A DNA stretch of 64,000 nucleotides from Collimonas pratensis (lineage in GTDB: Bacteria > Pseudomonadota > Gammaproteobacteria > Burkholderiales > Burkholderiaceae_D), in assembly GCF_001584185.1 (NCBI RefSeq), contig NZ_CP013234.1, forward strand, positions 4,154,001 through 4,218,000, given 5' to 3'. Of this stretch, positions 45,957 to 54,724 are shown piece by piece. Both the position numbers and the translations under genes were made by a program. The notes beneath the pieces were generated by a model, which saw only the letters and a list, made by a program, of their open reading frames with translations, was not told where the DNA came from and did not search any database. The stretch's first letter is position 1. Each line of letters begins with the position of its first letter.

Positions 45957-46256
45957 ATGAAACGCGGACTTTGGCCCACAGTTTGGTTGCTCGTTGTCGC
46001 AGTGCTCGCGGCTGTTGTTGCAGCTATTTCAGGGTTGAGATTCTGGTGGGCATTTCTGATCGTGGTAGTGGCAATCCTAATCAACGGTTGGGCGGCAACA
46101 CTTGAAGACGATCTCCCTGGAGGGTTCAATAGCCCAGACGGAACTCATGCGCCGAGATATGCAATTGTCACGGGCTGGATAATTCGCATTCTTGGGATTT
46201 TACTTATGCTTTCGTGTCTTGCAGCTCTTGGTGCCTATTTCTTTGAATCTCAATAA
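45957..46256 (+). CDS. Small membrane protein
   Basis: 99 codons from the ATG at 45957 (the frame opens at 45915). Membrane segments: WPTVWLLVVAVLAAVVAAIS, WWAFLIVVVAILINGWAA and WIIRILGILLMLSCLAALGA. A soluble loop (EDDLPGGFNSPDGTHAP) lies between the second and third. Not recognised. It is in the same small-gene array. Confidence 0.65.
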   Translation: MKRGLWPTVWLLVVAVLAAVVAAISGLRFWWAFLIVVVAILINGWAATLEDDLPGGFNSPDGTHAPRYAIVTGWIIRILGILLMLSCLAALGAYFFESQ

Positions 46257-46322
46257 CAGACATGAAGCTGCGCGACGACAGGCAGTAATCAGCGGCCAGC
46301 AACGGTCATTCGAATTTCGAAA

Positions 46323-46688
46323 ATGAACATAGAAAATATCCTTAAACAAATCGACAAAAATACTCAGCCAGATGTTGGTGCATTTGACTTGGCATTGGCT
46401 TCGCATGGTGGTCCCCGAAACGCGTTCTGTGATAGCTTCGCCAAAATGGTGGCGGAGCGCTATCTAGATAATTCGTTGGATTTCGACATAGCAGACTGTG
46501 CAATAAACTGTTTGTCTTCCTGGGCACGCCTTGAGAAATTTTCGGAATTTTCGTGGGCCATATATAGAGCATTTGACGAAGGTGAATACTTGCACCCTGG
46601 GCAACCCCCTGGTACGAATGAAGAGTTGTACACCAGACCTATGCTTCGCAAGGCAATGAGTGAAATTTCATTGAAATCGGGCAGTTAA
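46323..46688 (+). CDS. Hypothetical protein of the small-gene array
   Basis: 121 residues, helix-rich and acidic (FDLALASHGGPRNAFCDSFA; DIADCAINCLSSWARLEKFS; FSWAIYRAFDEGEY). The shape is immunity-protein-like. Palindromic GGCC-containing segments flank it (46264-46310 and 46692-46720). Function not assignable. Confidence 0.62.
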   Translation: MNIENILKQIDKNTQPDVGAFDLALASHGGPRNAFCDSFAKMVAERYLDNSLDFDIADCAINCLSSWARLEKFSEFSWAIYRAFDEGEYLHPGQPPGTNEELYTRPMLRKAMSEISLKSGS

Positions 46689-46813
46689 TTTCCACTATCG
46701 GCCAAAAGCAGCTATCCGATCAACCTGTGAATCTGGTATATCAATGTCAATTATTCGATGTTCGGAAATACATACAACCGACATAGCAAACCTTATCGGA
46801 TCAGGAAAGTTAT

Positions 46814-47599
46814 ATGAGTAAAGCAAGTGGACTGCGGATACTTAAATTGATCGGATTAATATCGCTCTTGGCGGCCAGTATGCATGCAAGTGCAGGATTC
46901 TTTGGCTTCGGTGGCGATAGCTGGAAAGAAGAAGTGCTGCTGCATGACGGACAAAAGCTGATCGTGGAACGGTCCCAAAGCTACGGGGGGCGTCATGAAA
47001 TTGGTCAGCCATCTCCAGTCAAAGAGGAGTCAATTTCTTTCATCCTGCCTAATACCAATAAATCTATCGTATGGACGGAGGAAATAAACAATGAACCCGG
47101 GAGTGCAAGTCTAGGATTGTTGGCGATAGATGTCGTTCATGGTACGCCCTATATGGTCACGGTTCCTGTTGGTTGCACCTCTTTCAATAAATGGGGACGT
47201 CCCAATCCGCCTTACGTGATCTTCAAATATGAGGGCCAAGCTTGGGAAAAAATACCGTTGAACGAACTACCTCTGGAAATCAAAGAAGCCAATGTTATTA
47301 GCAATGTACAAGATCACGGGCATGAACTTAACTCTCATTCGGGAGTGGTTTCAGCCAGTGAAATCAAGGAAATAAATGGGTTCTATCGTCAGGAAGTATT
47401 GCATCTGAAAGTGTTTGTTAGGACGCCATTTGACTCGTTGGATCAAGGATGCCCAGTGCTGGTTCGAATAAAAGGTGGATGGCAATCGGCGGGAGGTGCT
47501 AAAGCACCTTTTCCTATTACCACACCTAACTCACCAGATGAGTTTCAACGGCTCATCCCCGTTGTCCCGCCACAGTCTAGCGATGAAAAAAAGAATTGA
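46814..47599 (+). CDS. Exported hypothetical protein
   Basis: 261 residues with a signal peptide ending near MHASA (about 27), then GFFGFGGDSWKEEVLLHDGQ. The body is beta-rich with KLIVERSQSYGGRHEIGQ and a conserved-looking VPVGCTSFNKWGRPNPPYVIFKYE. It resembles periplasmic proteins seen next to toxin/immunity gene clusters; function unknown. Two Cys residues could form a disulfide. Confidence 0.65.
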   Translation: MSKASGLRILKLIGLISLLAASMHASAGFFGFGGDSWKEEVLLHDGQKLIVERSQSYGGRHEIGQPSPVKEESISFILPNTNKSIVWTEEINNEPGSASLGLLAIDVVHGTPYMVTVPVGCTSFNKWGRPNPPYVIFKYEGQAWEKIPLNELPLEIKEANVISNVQDHGHELNSHSGVVSASEIKEINGFYRQEVLHLKVFVRTPFDSLDQGCPVLVRIKGGWQSAGGAKAPFPITTPNSPDEFQRLIPVVPPQSSDEKKN

Positions 47600-47714
47600 A
47601 TGACTGCAATTCTAAAATTTGGCAGATGTATCGCCTATTGGTCAACGCGGCGGTTAGCGCAATGCTTACAGTGAACGACCGCTATCAATATAGCGGCTAC
47701 TTCCGCTTTGGGTC

Positions 47715-49419
47715 GAGGCTGTGTAAAAACGCAAAATCATTTCTCAGGTGAGCGCGTTCGTCTTCGATCCAATTTGGAAACGAACCTGCACGTAAAACAT
47801 TAGCACGGAGCACGGCGACAAAAAAAATATTTAACGGCTGCGAAAGGCCTGCTCAATTAGCAGGAACAATATCTCGTAGAGATGCAAAAAAAGGCCGTCA
47901 GGCCCTCATGGCTGCAATCAATCGATGAGTACCCAGTATTGCCATGATCCGTTTCAGATTGTAAGCCAGTACGTGCAAGCTCATTTCAGTACTCACCCGT
48001 GGGAGTGACCTGGTCAGGAAGTGCGTTGCACCCATCCATGCCTTGAGCGTGCCAAATGGATGCTCGACGGTCTGCCGGCGTAAGCGGGCAGGATTGGGCC
48101 AGACATTTAAGCGCCGCTGCATTCGCTCAAGTACATCCTCATGTTCCCAACGGGCGATACGCCGATTGGTGCCGGTAGTACATTGCGCCTTGATTGGGCA
48201 TGCCGGGCAGGCAGACGACCAATATTTATGCCACCGCAACCCGTGTTCGATTGTTGTGAAACGCCAGATAGCTCGTTGTCCGGCCGGACACTGGTACTCG
48301 TCGCTTTGCGCCAGATAAATGAAATCCGTTTTATCGAAGAGGCCTTGTGCCCGGTTGCCCGAAGTCAGAGGTTTCGGTACCAGCGGCGTCACGCCAAGCT
48401 TCTCGCATGCGAGAATTTCCGCTCCGCTGAAATAGCCGCGGTCCGCGACCACAGTCAAATCTTGCTTTCCGATTGCGTTTTGCGCTTGTGCCGCCATCGA
48501 CGCTAGCTGCGTTCGATCGTGCCCGACATTGGTCACCTCATGCGACACGATCAGATGATTTCTGGTATCGACCGCAGTCTGGACGTTGTAGCCCACCATG
48601 CCTGTGCCACGGCCACTCGTGGCCATGGATCTGGCATCCGGATCTGTCAGAGATATTTGCTTATCTGGTGTCTGCTGCAGCTGCTTGTTGATCTCATTGA
48701 ATCCTTCGATCTGCTTCTTGATGGAGGCAATTTTTTCCTTCAGATGTGAGACGCGGGCCTCAGGCACTAACTCTGGCTGGCGGTCGGCACGATCAAGCTC
48801 CTCGAGGTAGCGTGCAATGTTGGCTTCGAGTTGCTCGATTCGTGCCTGAAGCTTCCTGTCGGTGAAGTTCTTGTCGCGATTGTTGACCGCCTTGAATTTA
48901 CTGCCATCGATGGCGATATCGGCATTGGCAAACAGATCGAGATTGCGACACATCAGAACAAATTGACGACAAACCTTGCTGATCGCTGGCCCGTTGTTCT
49001 TGCGGAAGTCGGCAATGGTCTTGAAGTCCGGTGTCAGGCGACTCGTCAACCACATGACCTCGATGTTGCGTTGTGCTTCGCGTTCCAGGCGCCGGCTTGA
49101 CTGGACACGGTTGAGATAGCCGTAGATATAAATCTTCAGCAGCACGCTGGGATGATAAGACGGCCGTCCGGTCTGCGCTGGCTTCGCGCCACCGAAACCA
49201 AGCGATTCAAGATCAAGCGAATCGACAAAGACATCGATGACTCGGACCGGGTTATCTTCACTGACGTAATCCTCGAGCTGCTCTGGTAGCAGGATACTCT
49301 GCGTGCGATCCGTTCCCTGGACAAAGCGTTTCATCGAAGCCTCGATCAAATATGCAATGTCGATTTGACGCTTGTATCGAGAAATAGTTTACTAACTGGA
49401 TGCGTTTTCACACAGCCTC
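47715..49419 (-). mobile_element. IS1182-family element, copy 3 (same as copy 1)
   Basis: 1705 bp, opposite in orientation to copy 1 and differing by one base in a poly-A run near its 3' end and a few bases elsewhere. It is flanked by GGTC on both sides (4-bp duplication, complement of GACC). The outer flanks match those of copy 1 for about 20 bases on one side and 15 on the other. Confidence 0.9.
47898..49334 (-). CDS. IS1182-family transposase, copy 3
   Basis: 478 residues from the ATG at 49334, with only a few substitutions relative to copy 1 (for example Glu for Gly before SLGFGG, Thr for Met in SRLTPDF). DDE motifs intact. Confidence 0.93.
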   Translation of the reverse strand: MKRFVQGTDRTQSILLPEQLEDYVSEDNPVRVIDVFVDSLDLESLGFGGAKPAQTGRPSYHPSVLLKIYIYGYLNRVQSSRRLEREAQRNIEVMWLTSRLTPDFKTIADFRKNNGPAISKVCRQFVLMCRNLDLFANADIAIDGSKFKAVNNRDKNFTDRKLQARIEQLEANIARYLEELDRADRQPELVPEARVSHLKEKIASIKKQIEGFNEINKQLQQTPDKQISLTDPDARSMATSGRGTGMVGYNVQTAVDTRNHLIVSHEVTNVGHDRTQLASMAAQAQNAIGKQDLTVVADRGYFSGAEILACEKLGVTPLVPKPLTSGNRAQGLFDKTDFIYLAQSDEYQCPAGQRAIWRFTTIEHGLRWHKYWSSACPACPIKAQCTTGTNRRIARWEHEDVLERMQRRLNVWPNPARLRRQTVEHPFGTLKAWMGATHFLTRSLPRVSTEMSLHVLAYNLKRIMAILGTHRLIAAMRA

Positions 49420-49684
49420 GGTCGTTTACTGCCTGTCGCAACACACATCAGTCAGCTATTTACGAACTGCGTGACGAACAGGACGATGACTCCGGATCAA
49501 CCTATTTGATTGAAAAATTAGACGTCGATGTGGAATTGCATCTCCATTTGCTCCATTTATGTAACGTGGGTTGATCCGAGATTATACTGGACGCAATATG
49601 TGCTGCGCGCATATCAGCCGCCTTGCTAGATAATCACCAACCGCAAAATGAGTCAATTCGGCACACAAATCTACACCCCGCGCG

Positions 49685-49818
49685 CAGTCATCCATCCACC
49701 ACGCCTGCCCGCTAAATAGCTCGCTTCCGACTCAAATTTTTGGAAGTGACGCACATAGGAAAAACCAACCGTCTGAGGGCCATAATGCGTCGAAAAAAAG
49801 TGACGCAAAATGACGCGC
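49685..49818 (-). repeat. Dispersed leader-like module, copy 4
   Basis: On the minus strand: GCGTCATTTTGCGTCA, CCTATGTGCGTCA, AAAAATTTGAGTCGGAAGC, GGGCAGGCGTGGTGG, then ATGACTGCGCGC. It combines blocks of copies 2 and 3. The following ATG frame stops after six codons. Confidence 0.65.
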
Positions 49819-49888
49819 CTGTAGGGGTAAAAATGAGCTCTTGGCGTGGGCGATGAAAAGCTGATTTTAGGTTTGACCTCGGGGAAAA

Positions 49889-50164
49889 GGTAACCTTGGT
49901 AACCTACCCTGTTTTCCGTTTGTAAGCACCTGATTTATATAGGTTTAGGTGGTTACCTTTGAAAGGTAATCTTTCGTAACCTTAAAGGTAACTTATATCT
50001 AAGTCATTGATATATATAACTATTATTTTTTATCTATATTACCTTCTATTATGGTAACCATGTTACCCCGATGTTACTCCGAAGTTACCTTTTATCGAAA
50101 CCTGCAAAGCCTTATGTTGCAAGGCTTTGCGGCCGATTTTCAAAAAAAGTTACCAATGTTACCG
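49889..50164. other. GGTAAC iteron cluster, candidate replication origin
   Basis: About 13 GGTAAC/GTTACC motifs or one-mismatch variants occur in 276 bases, at 49889, 49898, 49952, 49965, 49977, 49987, 50038, 50053, 50062, 50073, 50084, 50149 and 50159. Orientations are mixed. A very AT-rich stretch (49993-50043) sits in the middle and a hairpin at 50104-50130. This is the layout of an iteron origin with an unwinding element. It is 190 bp from the right att site. Confidence 0.7.
50104..50130. repeat. Hairpin within the iteron region
   Basis: GCAAAGCCTT-ATGTTGC-AAGGCTTTGC, a perfect 10-bp stem. It lies between two groups of GTTACC motifs, so it may be a primer or initiator-binding structure rather than a terminator (no T run). 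Confidence 0.65.
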
Positions 50165-50355
50165 TTTTCCCGAGGGGTCCCCTTGAACTAACGAGACAAT
50201 TAGATCTGCGTTGCTATACTTGGCCGAAATATGAATTTGTTTCGAAATAGCGACAAACCTTCAGCATCTCTGGCCGCACTTTTCAAAATTATTTTCACCA
50301 TCCCCACTCTTTACAAATTAAATAAGTAACCCATTGATTTTAAACAGAATCAATT

Positions 50356-50372
50356 TCCTCTCTCCGGCACCA
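50356..50372 (+). other. attR core
   Basis: TCCTCTCTCCGGCACCA, identical to the tRNA-Thr 3' end at 7349-7365. No tRNA precedes it. It ends the island 56 bp before the stop of the wzc gene. Confidence 0.88.
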
Positions 50373-50428
50373 GTTTCACCAAAAAACATGCTTCCGTCTT
50401 GATTGCCGATAGAACAAGAGTCGCTTGC

Positions 50429-52645
50429 TCAATAGACATACTTCTCCTGCCGATAGCGGCCGTCGCGCGTACCGTAGCGGCTGGAACGCAGCTTGACGTC
50501 ATTGAGCACCACTCCCTGCGATGAGATACCTGCCTGAGCCAGGCGTTTCAAGGCTTCCTTGATCGCTCCCGTGCCGCTGACTTCCGCCCGTGCAATCAAT
50601 AGAACCGTTGCGGCATGTGCGGCGGCAATCACCGCATCGGAAACCGCCAGCACCGGCGGCGTGTCGATCAGGACGTAATCGTAATTGGCGGAAAGCGATT
50701 CAAGCAGCTTGCCGAAATTCTGATGCGACAGCAATTCCGCCGGTTTGAGCGGCAGCTGGCCGGTGGAAATGAAGCTGACGTTTTCCAGCAACTCCTTGTG
50801 CAGTACCTGGTCTATGTCCTCGCTGGCCGTGATCAGGTCTGACAGGCCGTTGCCGCGCTCCAGTCCGAAATACTGGTGCAGATAACCCTTGCGTAAATCC
50901 GCATCGATCAGCAACACTTTCTTGCCTGCGGCTGCCAGCACGGCGGCAAAATTGGCGGCAACAAAGGATTTCCCCAGGCCAGGCGTGGGGCCGGTAATCA
51001 GCACGACATTATTGCGCGACTCCAGCATCGAAAACTGCAAGGCCGTGCGCAGGCCGCGCAAGCCTTCGACCGCCATGTCGGTAGGAAAATTTTGCGCCAG
51101 CACGGAAATCGATGGTGCCTTGGCATGTATTTTCTGGAACAGCTGTTCCTGCTTTTTACTACGGGGAATCGACGCGAACACGGTCACGCCCAGCGCCTCT
51201 TCGATTTCAAAAGCATCGCTGACGCCGTCGAACACGAGCTTTTTGACGATGGCGCACAGCATGCCCGCAAACAGCCCCAGCGCCATCGACAGCAGCACAA
51301 TGACAGAACGATGCGGCTTGAGCGGATGCTCAGGCACCAGCGCCGGATCGATGATGCGTACATTGCCGACCTTGCCCGCCTTCACCAGACGCAGCTGCTG
51401 CGCCGAATTCAACAAGGCCGTGTACAGATCGGTGTTGACCTTGACGTCGCGGTTGAGGCGAAACAAGTTCTGTTCCAACAACGGCAAACGCTTGATCTGG
51501 GCGGAATATTTCTGCAGTTCGTCGTTGATGTCGGCGATCTGGCGGTTGATCCCGATCACCGCCTGATGGTCGCTCGTAAAGCCGATCAGCAAGCTTTCTC
51601 TTTTCTGCTTCAGTTCGATCAGCCTGGTCTGCGCCGCCACGTTCTGCTGCAGCATCAGCTTAGATTCCTCGCCCAGATTGATCGTGCTGCTGCTGTTGCG
51701 GAATTGGTTGTATTTATTCTCGGACTGTTCCAGCTCTGCCCGCAGCTCCGGCAACTTCTTGTCGAGGAAAGCCAGCGTCTGCTCTGCCTCTTCCGATTTC
51801 CTGGCGACATTCTGGCGCACGTAATCGAGGCCGATGCCGTTCAGGGTGCGAGCAATCAGTTCGGGATCATGGCCCTGCAGGCTGATGTTCAAGATGCCGG
51901 AACCTTTGCCTTTTTCCACGATGGTCATGGATTTCTGCAGCTCGGCGACAGTCTGCATGCGCGATGCATGGCGCAAGATGAACTTGGCTCCTGGCTTGCC
52001 ATTCAGTGCAGCGACCTTGAGTACGATATTGCCTTCGCCGATCGCAATATTCAATTCCTTGCCAACTTCACCTTCCAGCACTATCTGATGGGCATTCTGG
52101 CGCAAGATGAAATGACCCGGCGCGGTTACCGTCAGCACGAAGTCCTGATCGTCCAGCGATTTCGGAATCTCAAAGCGCGCCACTTCGATTTTCTCAGCGC
52201 CCCAAGCGTAACCGCCGTATCCGAACAAGCCTGGCGTAGACAGTTGATCCTGGCCGGAAGCGATCCAGGAACCGATCAAGGGAAAATACCTGGCGCGTGC
52301 AAACACGTTCAAACGCAGGCTGTCCACTGCCTGCGAGGCCAGGGTGCGCGAACGCAGAATCTCGATTTCGGCGGCGGAATCGGCCTTCACATCCACCAGC
52401 GACGATAGCGACGACAGGCTGCCCAGCAAGTTCTTGGAGGTATTCGGACTGTCTTCCACCTGGACCAGCAGATCGGTGCTGTAGACCGGCTTGGCGATCA
52501 GCGCATAGCCGGCTCCCAGCAGGCTGGCAATCAGGAAAATGCTGATCACCAGCCAGCGATGGTCAGAGATTGCATCGAGAAAAGTGACGAAGCTGAACTC
52601 GTCGGCCGAAGAATCGTCTGCCGCGGAATGTTGTTGGGCGTTCAT
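50429..52645 (-). CDS. wzc: Polysaccharide co-polymerase / tyrosine autokinase (Wzc type)
   Basis: A 738-residue inner-membrane protein. The N-terminal Wzz part has a membrane segment near residues 32-52; a long coiled periplasmic region follows; a second segment is at about 445-465. The cytoplasmic BY-kinase has Walker A GPTPGLGKS at about 545-553, VLLIDADLRKG (Walker A') and VLIDTPP (Walker B). The C-terminus carries a Tyr cluster for autophosphorylation (RYGTRDGRYRQEKYVY). It controls exopolysaccharide chain length together with Wza and the phosphatase Wzb encoded upstream. Confidence 0.93.
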   Translation of the reverse strand: MNAQQHSAADDSSADEFSFVTFLDAISDHRWLVISIFLIASLLGAGYALIAKPVYSTDLLVQVEDSPNTSKNLLGSLSSLSSLVDVKADSAAEIEILRSRTLASQAVDSLRLNVFARARYFPLIGSWIASGQDQLSTPGLFGYGGYAWGAEKIEVARFEIPKSLDDQDFVLTVTAPGHFILRQNAHQIVLEGEVGKELNIAIGEGNIVLKVAALNGKPGAKFILRHASRMQTVAELQKSMTIVEKGKGSGILNISLQGHDPELIARTLNGIGLDYVRQNVARKSEEAEQTLAFLDKKLPELRAELEQSENKYNQFRNSSSTINLGEESKLMLQQNVAAQTRLIELKQKRESLLIGFTSDHQAVIGINRQIADINDELQKYSAQIKRLPLLEQNLFRLNRDVKVNTDLYTALLNSAQQLRLVKAGKVGNVRIIDPALVPEHPLKPHRSVIVLLSMALGLFAGMLCAIVKKLVFDGVSDAFEIEEALGVTVFASIPRSKKQEQLFQKIHAKAPSISVLAQNFPTDMAVEGLRGLRTALQFSMLESRNNVVLITGPTPGLGKSFVAANFAAVLAAAGKKVLLIDADLRKGYLHQYFGLERGNGLSDLITASEDIDQVLHKELLENVSFISTGQLPLKPAELLSHQNFGKLLESLSANYDYVLIDTPPVLAVSDAVIAAAHAATVLLIARAEVSGTGAIKEALKRLAQAGISSQGVVLNDVKLRSSRYGTRDGRYRQEKYVY

Positions 52646-52746
52646 GTTAGATCTGTTTTTCTATAGAAGTGGTTGCTACTTTCTTGAAGAAAGATGCAAC
52701 AGGCATTGCCGTCTCATGTAAAAGAACATGGGCGGATGCAAGCCTG

Positions 52747-53184
52747 TCAGCCGATTTGCACGATTTTCCTGGCCAGCTCGGCCATGCCTTGCGAAATCAG
52801 GCGGTAGGTTTGCCGAAAGCTGCTCATGTCTTGCTGATAAGGATCGGGGATATCGAAATCGCCAAACTCGCCGCTGCGCAGGACCTTGCCTTTGGCTGCG
52901 GGATAATTTTTTTCGATATAGCGTTTCTGCTCGGTATCCATGGTCAGGATCAAATCGGCTTCGCGCACCATGCGGTCGGTCAGCCTTTGCGCCCGGTGGC
53001 CGCTGATGTCGATGCCCTGCTCCTGCATGATCTGGATCGAATGCGGATCGGCGGGATAGCCGACCAGGGCGTCGATGCCGGCAGAACGGATCGTCTTGTC
53101 CGGAAAAGCCTTGTGCAGCAAGCCCTGCGCCATCGGGCTGCGACAGATATTGCCGATGCAGATCACCAGGAGGTTATTCATCAT
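52747..53184 (-). CDS. wzb: Low-molecular-weight protein tyrosine phosphatase (Wzb type)
   Basis: 145 residues. The P-loop C-x5-R-S is visible as CIGNICRS (Cys9, Arg15), and the catalytic Asp is in DIPDPYQQD near residue 115. It should dephosphorylate the Tyr cluster of Wzc. It overlaps the wza stop by 4 bases and is followed by wzc after about 100 bp. Confidence 0.93.
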   Translation of the reverse strand: MMNNLLVICIGNICRSPMAQGLLHKAFPDKTIRSAGIDALVGYPADPHSIQIMQEQGIDISGHRAQRLTDRMVREADLILTMDTEQKRYIEKNYPAAKGKVLRSGEFGDFDIPDPYQQDMSSFRQTYRLISQGMAELARKIVQIG

Positions 53185-54308
53185 TTCCCCGCCTGCACCG
53201 CACTGGTGACCGACTGTGCGCTAGGAATGACCAGGCTCACCACGCGCGACCAGAGCGCCAGCGGCGCGGCATCGACGTACACCACATCCCTGGCCTTCAG
53301 CTGGAAATTATTGGCCAGCACGAAAGCTGCCGGCGAGCGCGCGTCCAGGTGAAACACCTGAGGCTGCGCCGTATCGCCGGCCGCGCCGCGCACCACGTAG
53401 ACCTGGCGGGCGTCGCTGGTCAGTGGATTCAAGCCGCCGGCTTCGCCCAGCGCCTCGCCCAGCGTCATGCGGCCGTCGCGCAAGGCCAGCGTGAGCGGAC
53501 GCGTTACCTCGCCCAGCACGAACACCTTGCTGTCGGCGCGCGCAAAGACCCGCACCGCATCGCCGTTGGCCAGCAGGATACCGCCGGCCGGCCCCATTCC
53601 CCGGCTGATCAGCAACGGCAGGTCGATCCTGTAATTCGCACCGTTGCGCGTCACCTCGATCTGGCTGGCGTCGCCGCCCTCCAGCACGCCGCCGGCGCGG
53701 CTCAACGCTTCCGCCAGCGTCATCGGGATATCGTTGATTGCCTGTATCCCTGGCGTCTTGACTTCGCCGCTCAAATACACGCGCTGGCTGCGATAAGCCT
53801 GCACACGCAGGGTCAGGTTTGGCTTTTTAAAGTACTGTCCGAGTTTTGCGGTCAGCACATCGCGTGCTTGCGACTCCGTCAGACCTGCCAACTTGAGCAG
53901 CCCGGCATAGGGAAACTGCACCATGCCGTTCTGGTCAACCACGAAGCCAGGCGCGGTGCTGCCCTCGGCGCTTGCTGCCGTCGCCTGGGCCGCGGCCATG
54001 GCCGGCGCAGCCAGTTCCGGGTGGTCCCAGACGATGATGGATAGGATGTCGCCATTGCCGATCAGATAGGGCGCCGAGGCCTTCATCAGCGGCGTCAGGT
54101 CGGGGCCGCTGCTCTGCTGCACCAAAGCTTTCTCCTCGCGCACCAGTTCCGGCGTGATGGTTTTGAATGCGGCGGCGCCGTGGTTGCCGCCTTCCTCGGA
54201 AGCGGCTTGCTCCATGCGCATCCCCGGCACCGTGACGCAAGCAGTGAGGAGCAATAGCGAGGCAAGGACGGTCCAGCGCTGGAGGTGTTTTTTCAAGTTA
54301 AATGACAT
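53181..54308 (-). CDS. wza: Outer-membrane polysaccharide export lipoprotein (Wza type)
   Basis: 375 residues from the ATG at 54308 (frame open to 54329). The lipobox LTAC puts the acylated Cys at 24. A Poly_export domain (YLIGNGDILSIIVWDHPELA, FVVDQNGMVQFPYAGLLKLA) is followed by SLBB domains (VYLSGEVKTPGIQAIND; VFVLGEVTRPLTLAL). It forms the export channel of the exopolysaccharide system and is the first gene of the operon wza-wzb-wzc. Confidence 0.93.
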   Translation of the reverse strand: MSFNLKKHLQRWTVLASLLLLTACVTVPGMRMEQAASEEGGNHGAAAFKTITPELVREEKALVQQSSGPDLTPLMKASAPYLIGNGDILSIIVWDHPELAAPAMAAAQATAASAEGSTAPGFVVDQNGMVQFPYAGLLKLAGLTESQARDVLTAKLGQYFKKPNLTLRVQAYRSQRVYLSGEVKTPGIQAINDIPMTLAEALSRAGGVLEGGDASQIEVTRNGANYRIDLPLLISRGMGPAGGILLANGDAVRVFARADSKVFVLGEVTRPLTLALRDGRMTLGEALGEAGGLNPLTSDARQVYVVRGAAGDTAQPQVFHLDARSPAAFVLANNFQLKARDVVYVDAAPLALWSRVVSLVIPSAQSVTSAVQAGK

Positions 54309-54724
54309 ATTGTTTTCAATCTGCTGCAAATAAAATCGCTTCGGTCCGCAACAGCGGGACCTGTGCGTTGAAACCGATGGCGTCGCTGTTGGCTGCGCTC
54401 TTGGCGTGCAGCAAGACTGTTCACGGATTCACGCATGAATACGGTATTAGCGAGATCTCACGATTCCAGGCCACTGCCCGGGAAAGCGCCGGCTGTCTGG
54501 TGCATATCCATTACAGCGAGCTCTATGCTAGATAAGCAGGTAACGAATGTATGTAGGGTAAATCCGGTATAGGGCAATGACTTCCCCGATTGGAGGCACC
54601 CGGATCGGCTCATCCGGGCAACGGCAACCCGCTGCGCCAGCGGGCGAGAAATGCCTTGCCGCAACAATGCAGCTTTAAAACCACAGCTGCGTTAGGCGAC
54701 AGCGGATTTCTGTATCATTCCCTC
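54309..54724. other. Divergent intergenic region
   Basis: About 400 bases between wza (left) and the diguanylate cyclase gene (right). It must hold both promoters. No repeat or ORF is supported. Confidence 0.5.

Noticed and set aside
32551..47714. Chromosomal integron with attC sites
   Set aside because: The intergenic palindromes lack recognisable GTTRRRY/RYYYAAC core sites, genes face both directions, and no integron integrase is in the window.
49889..50164. CRISPR-like repeat array
   Set aside because: The GGTAAC units are only 6-7 bases, irregularly spaced and in both orientations. No cas genes are present.
50356..50372. Second tRNA-Thr gene
   Set aside because: Only the last 17 bases are present; there is no anticodon arm or acceptor 5' strand.
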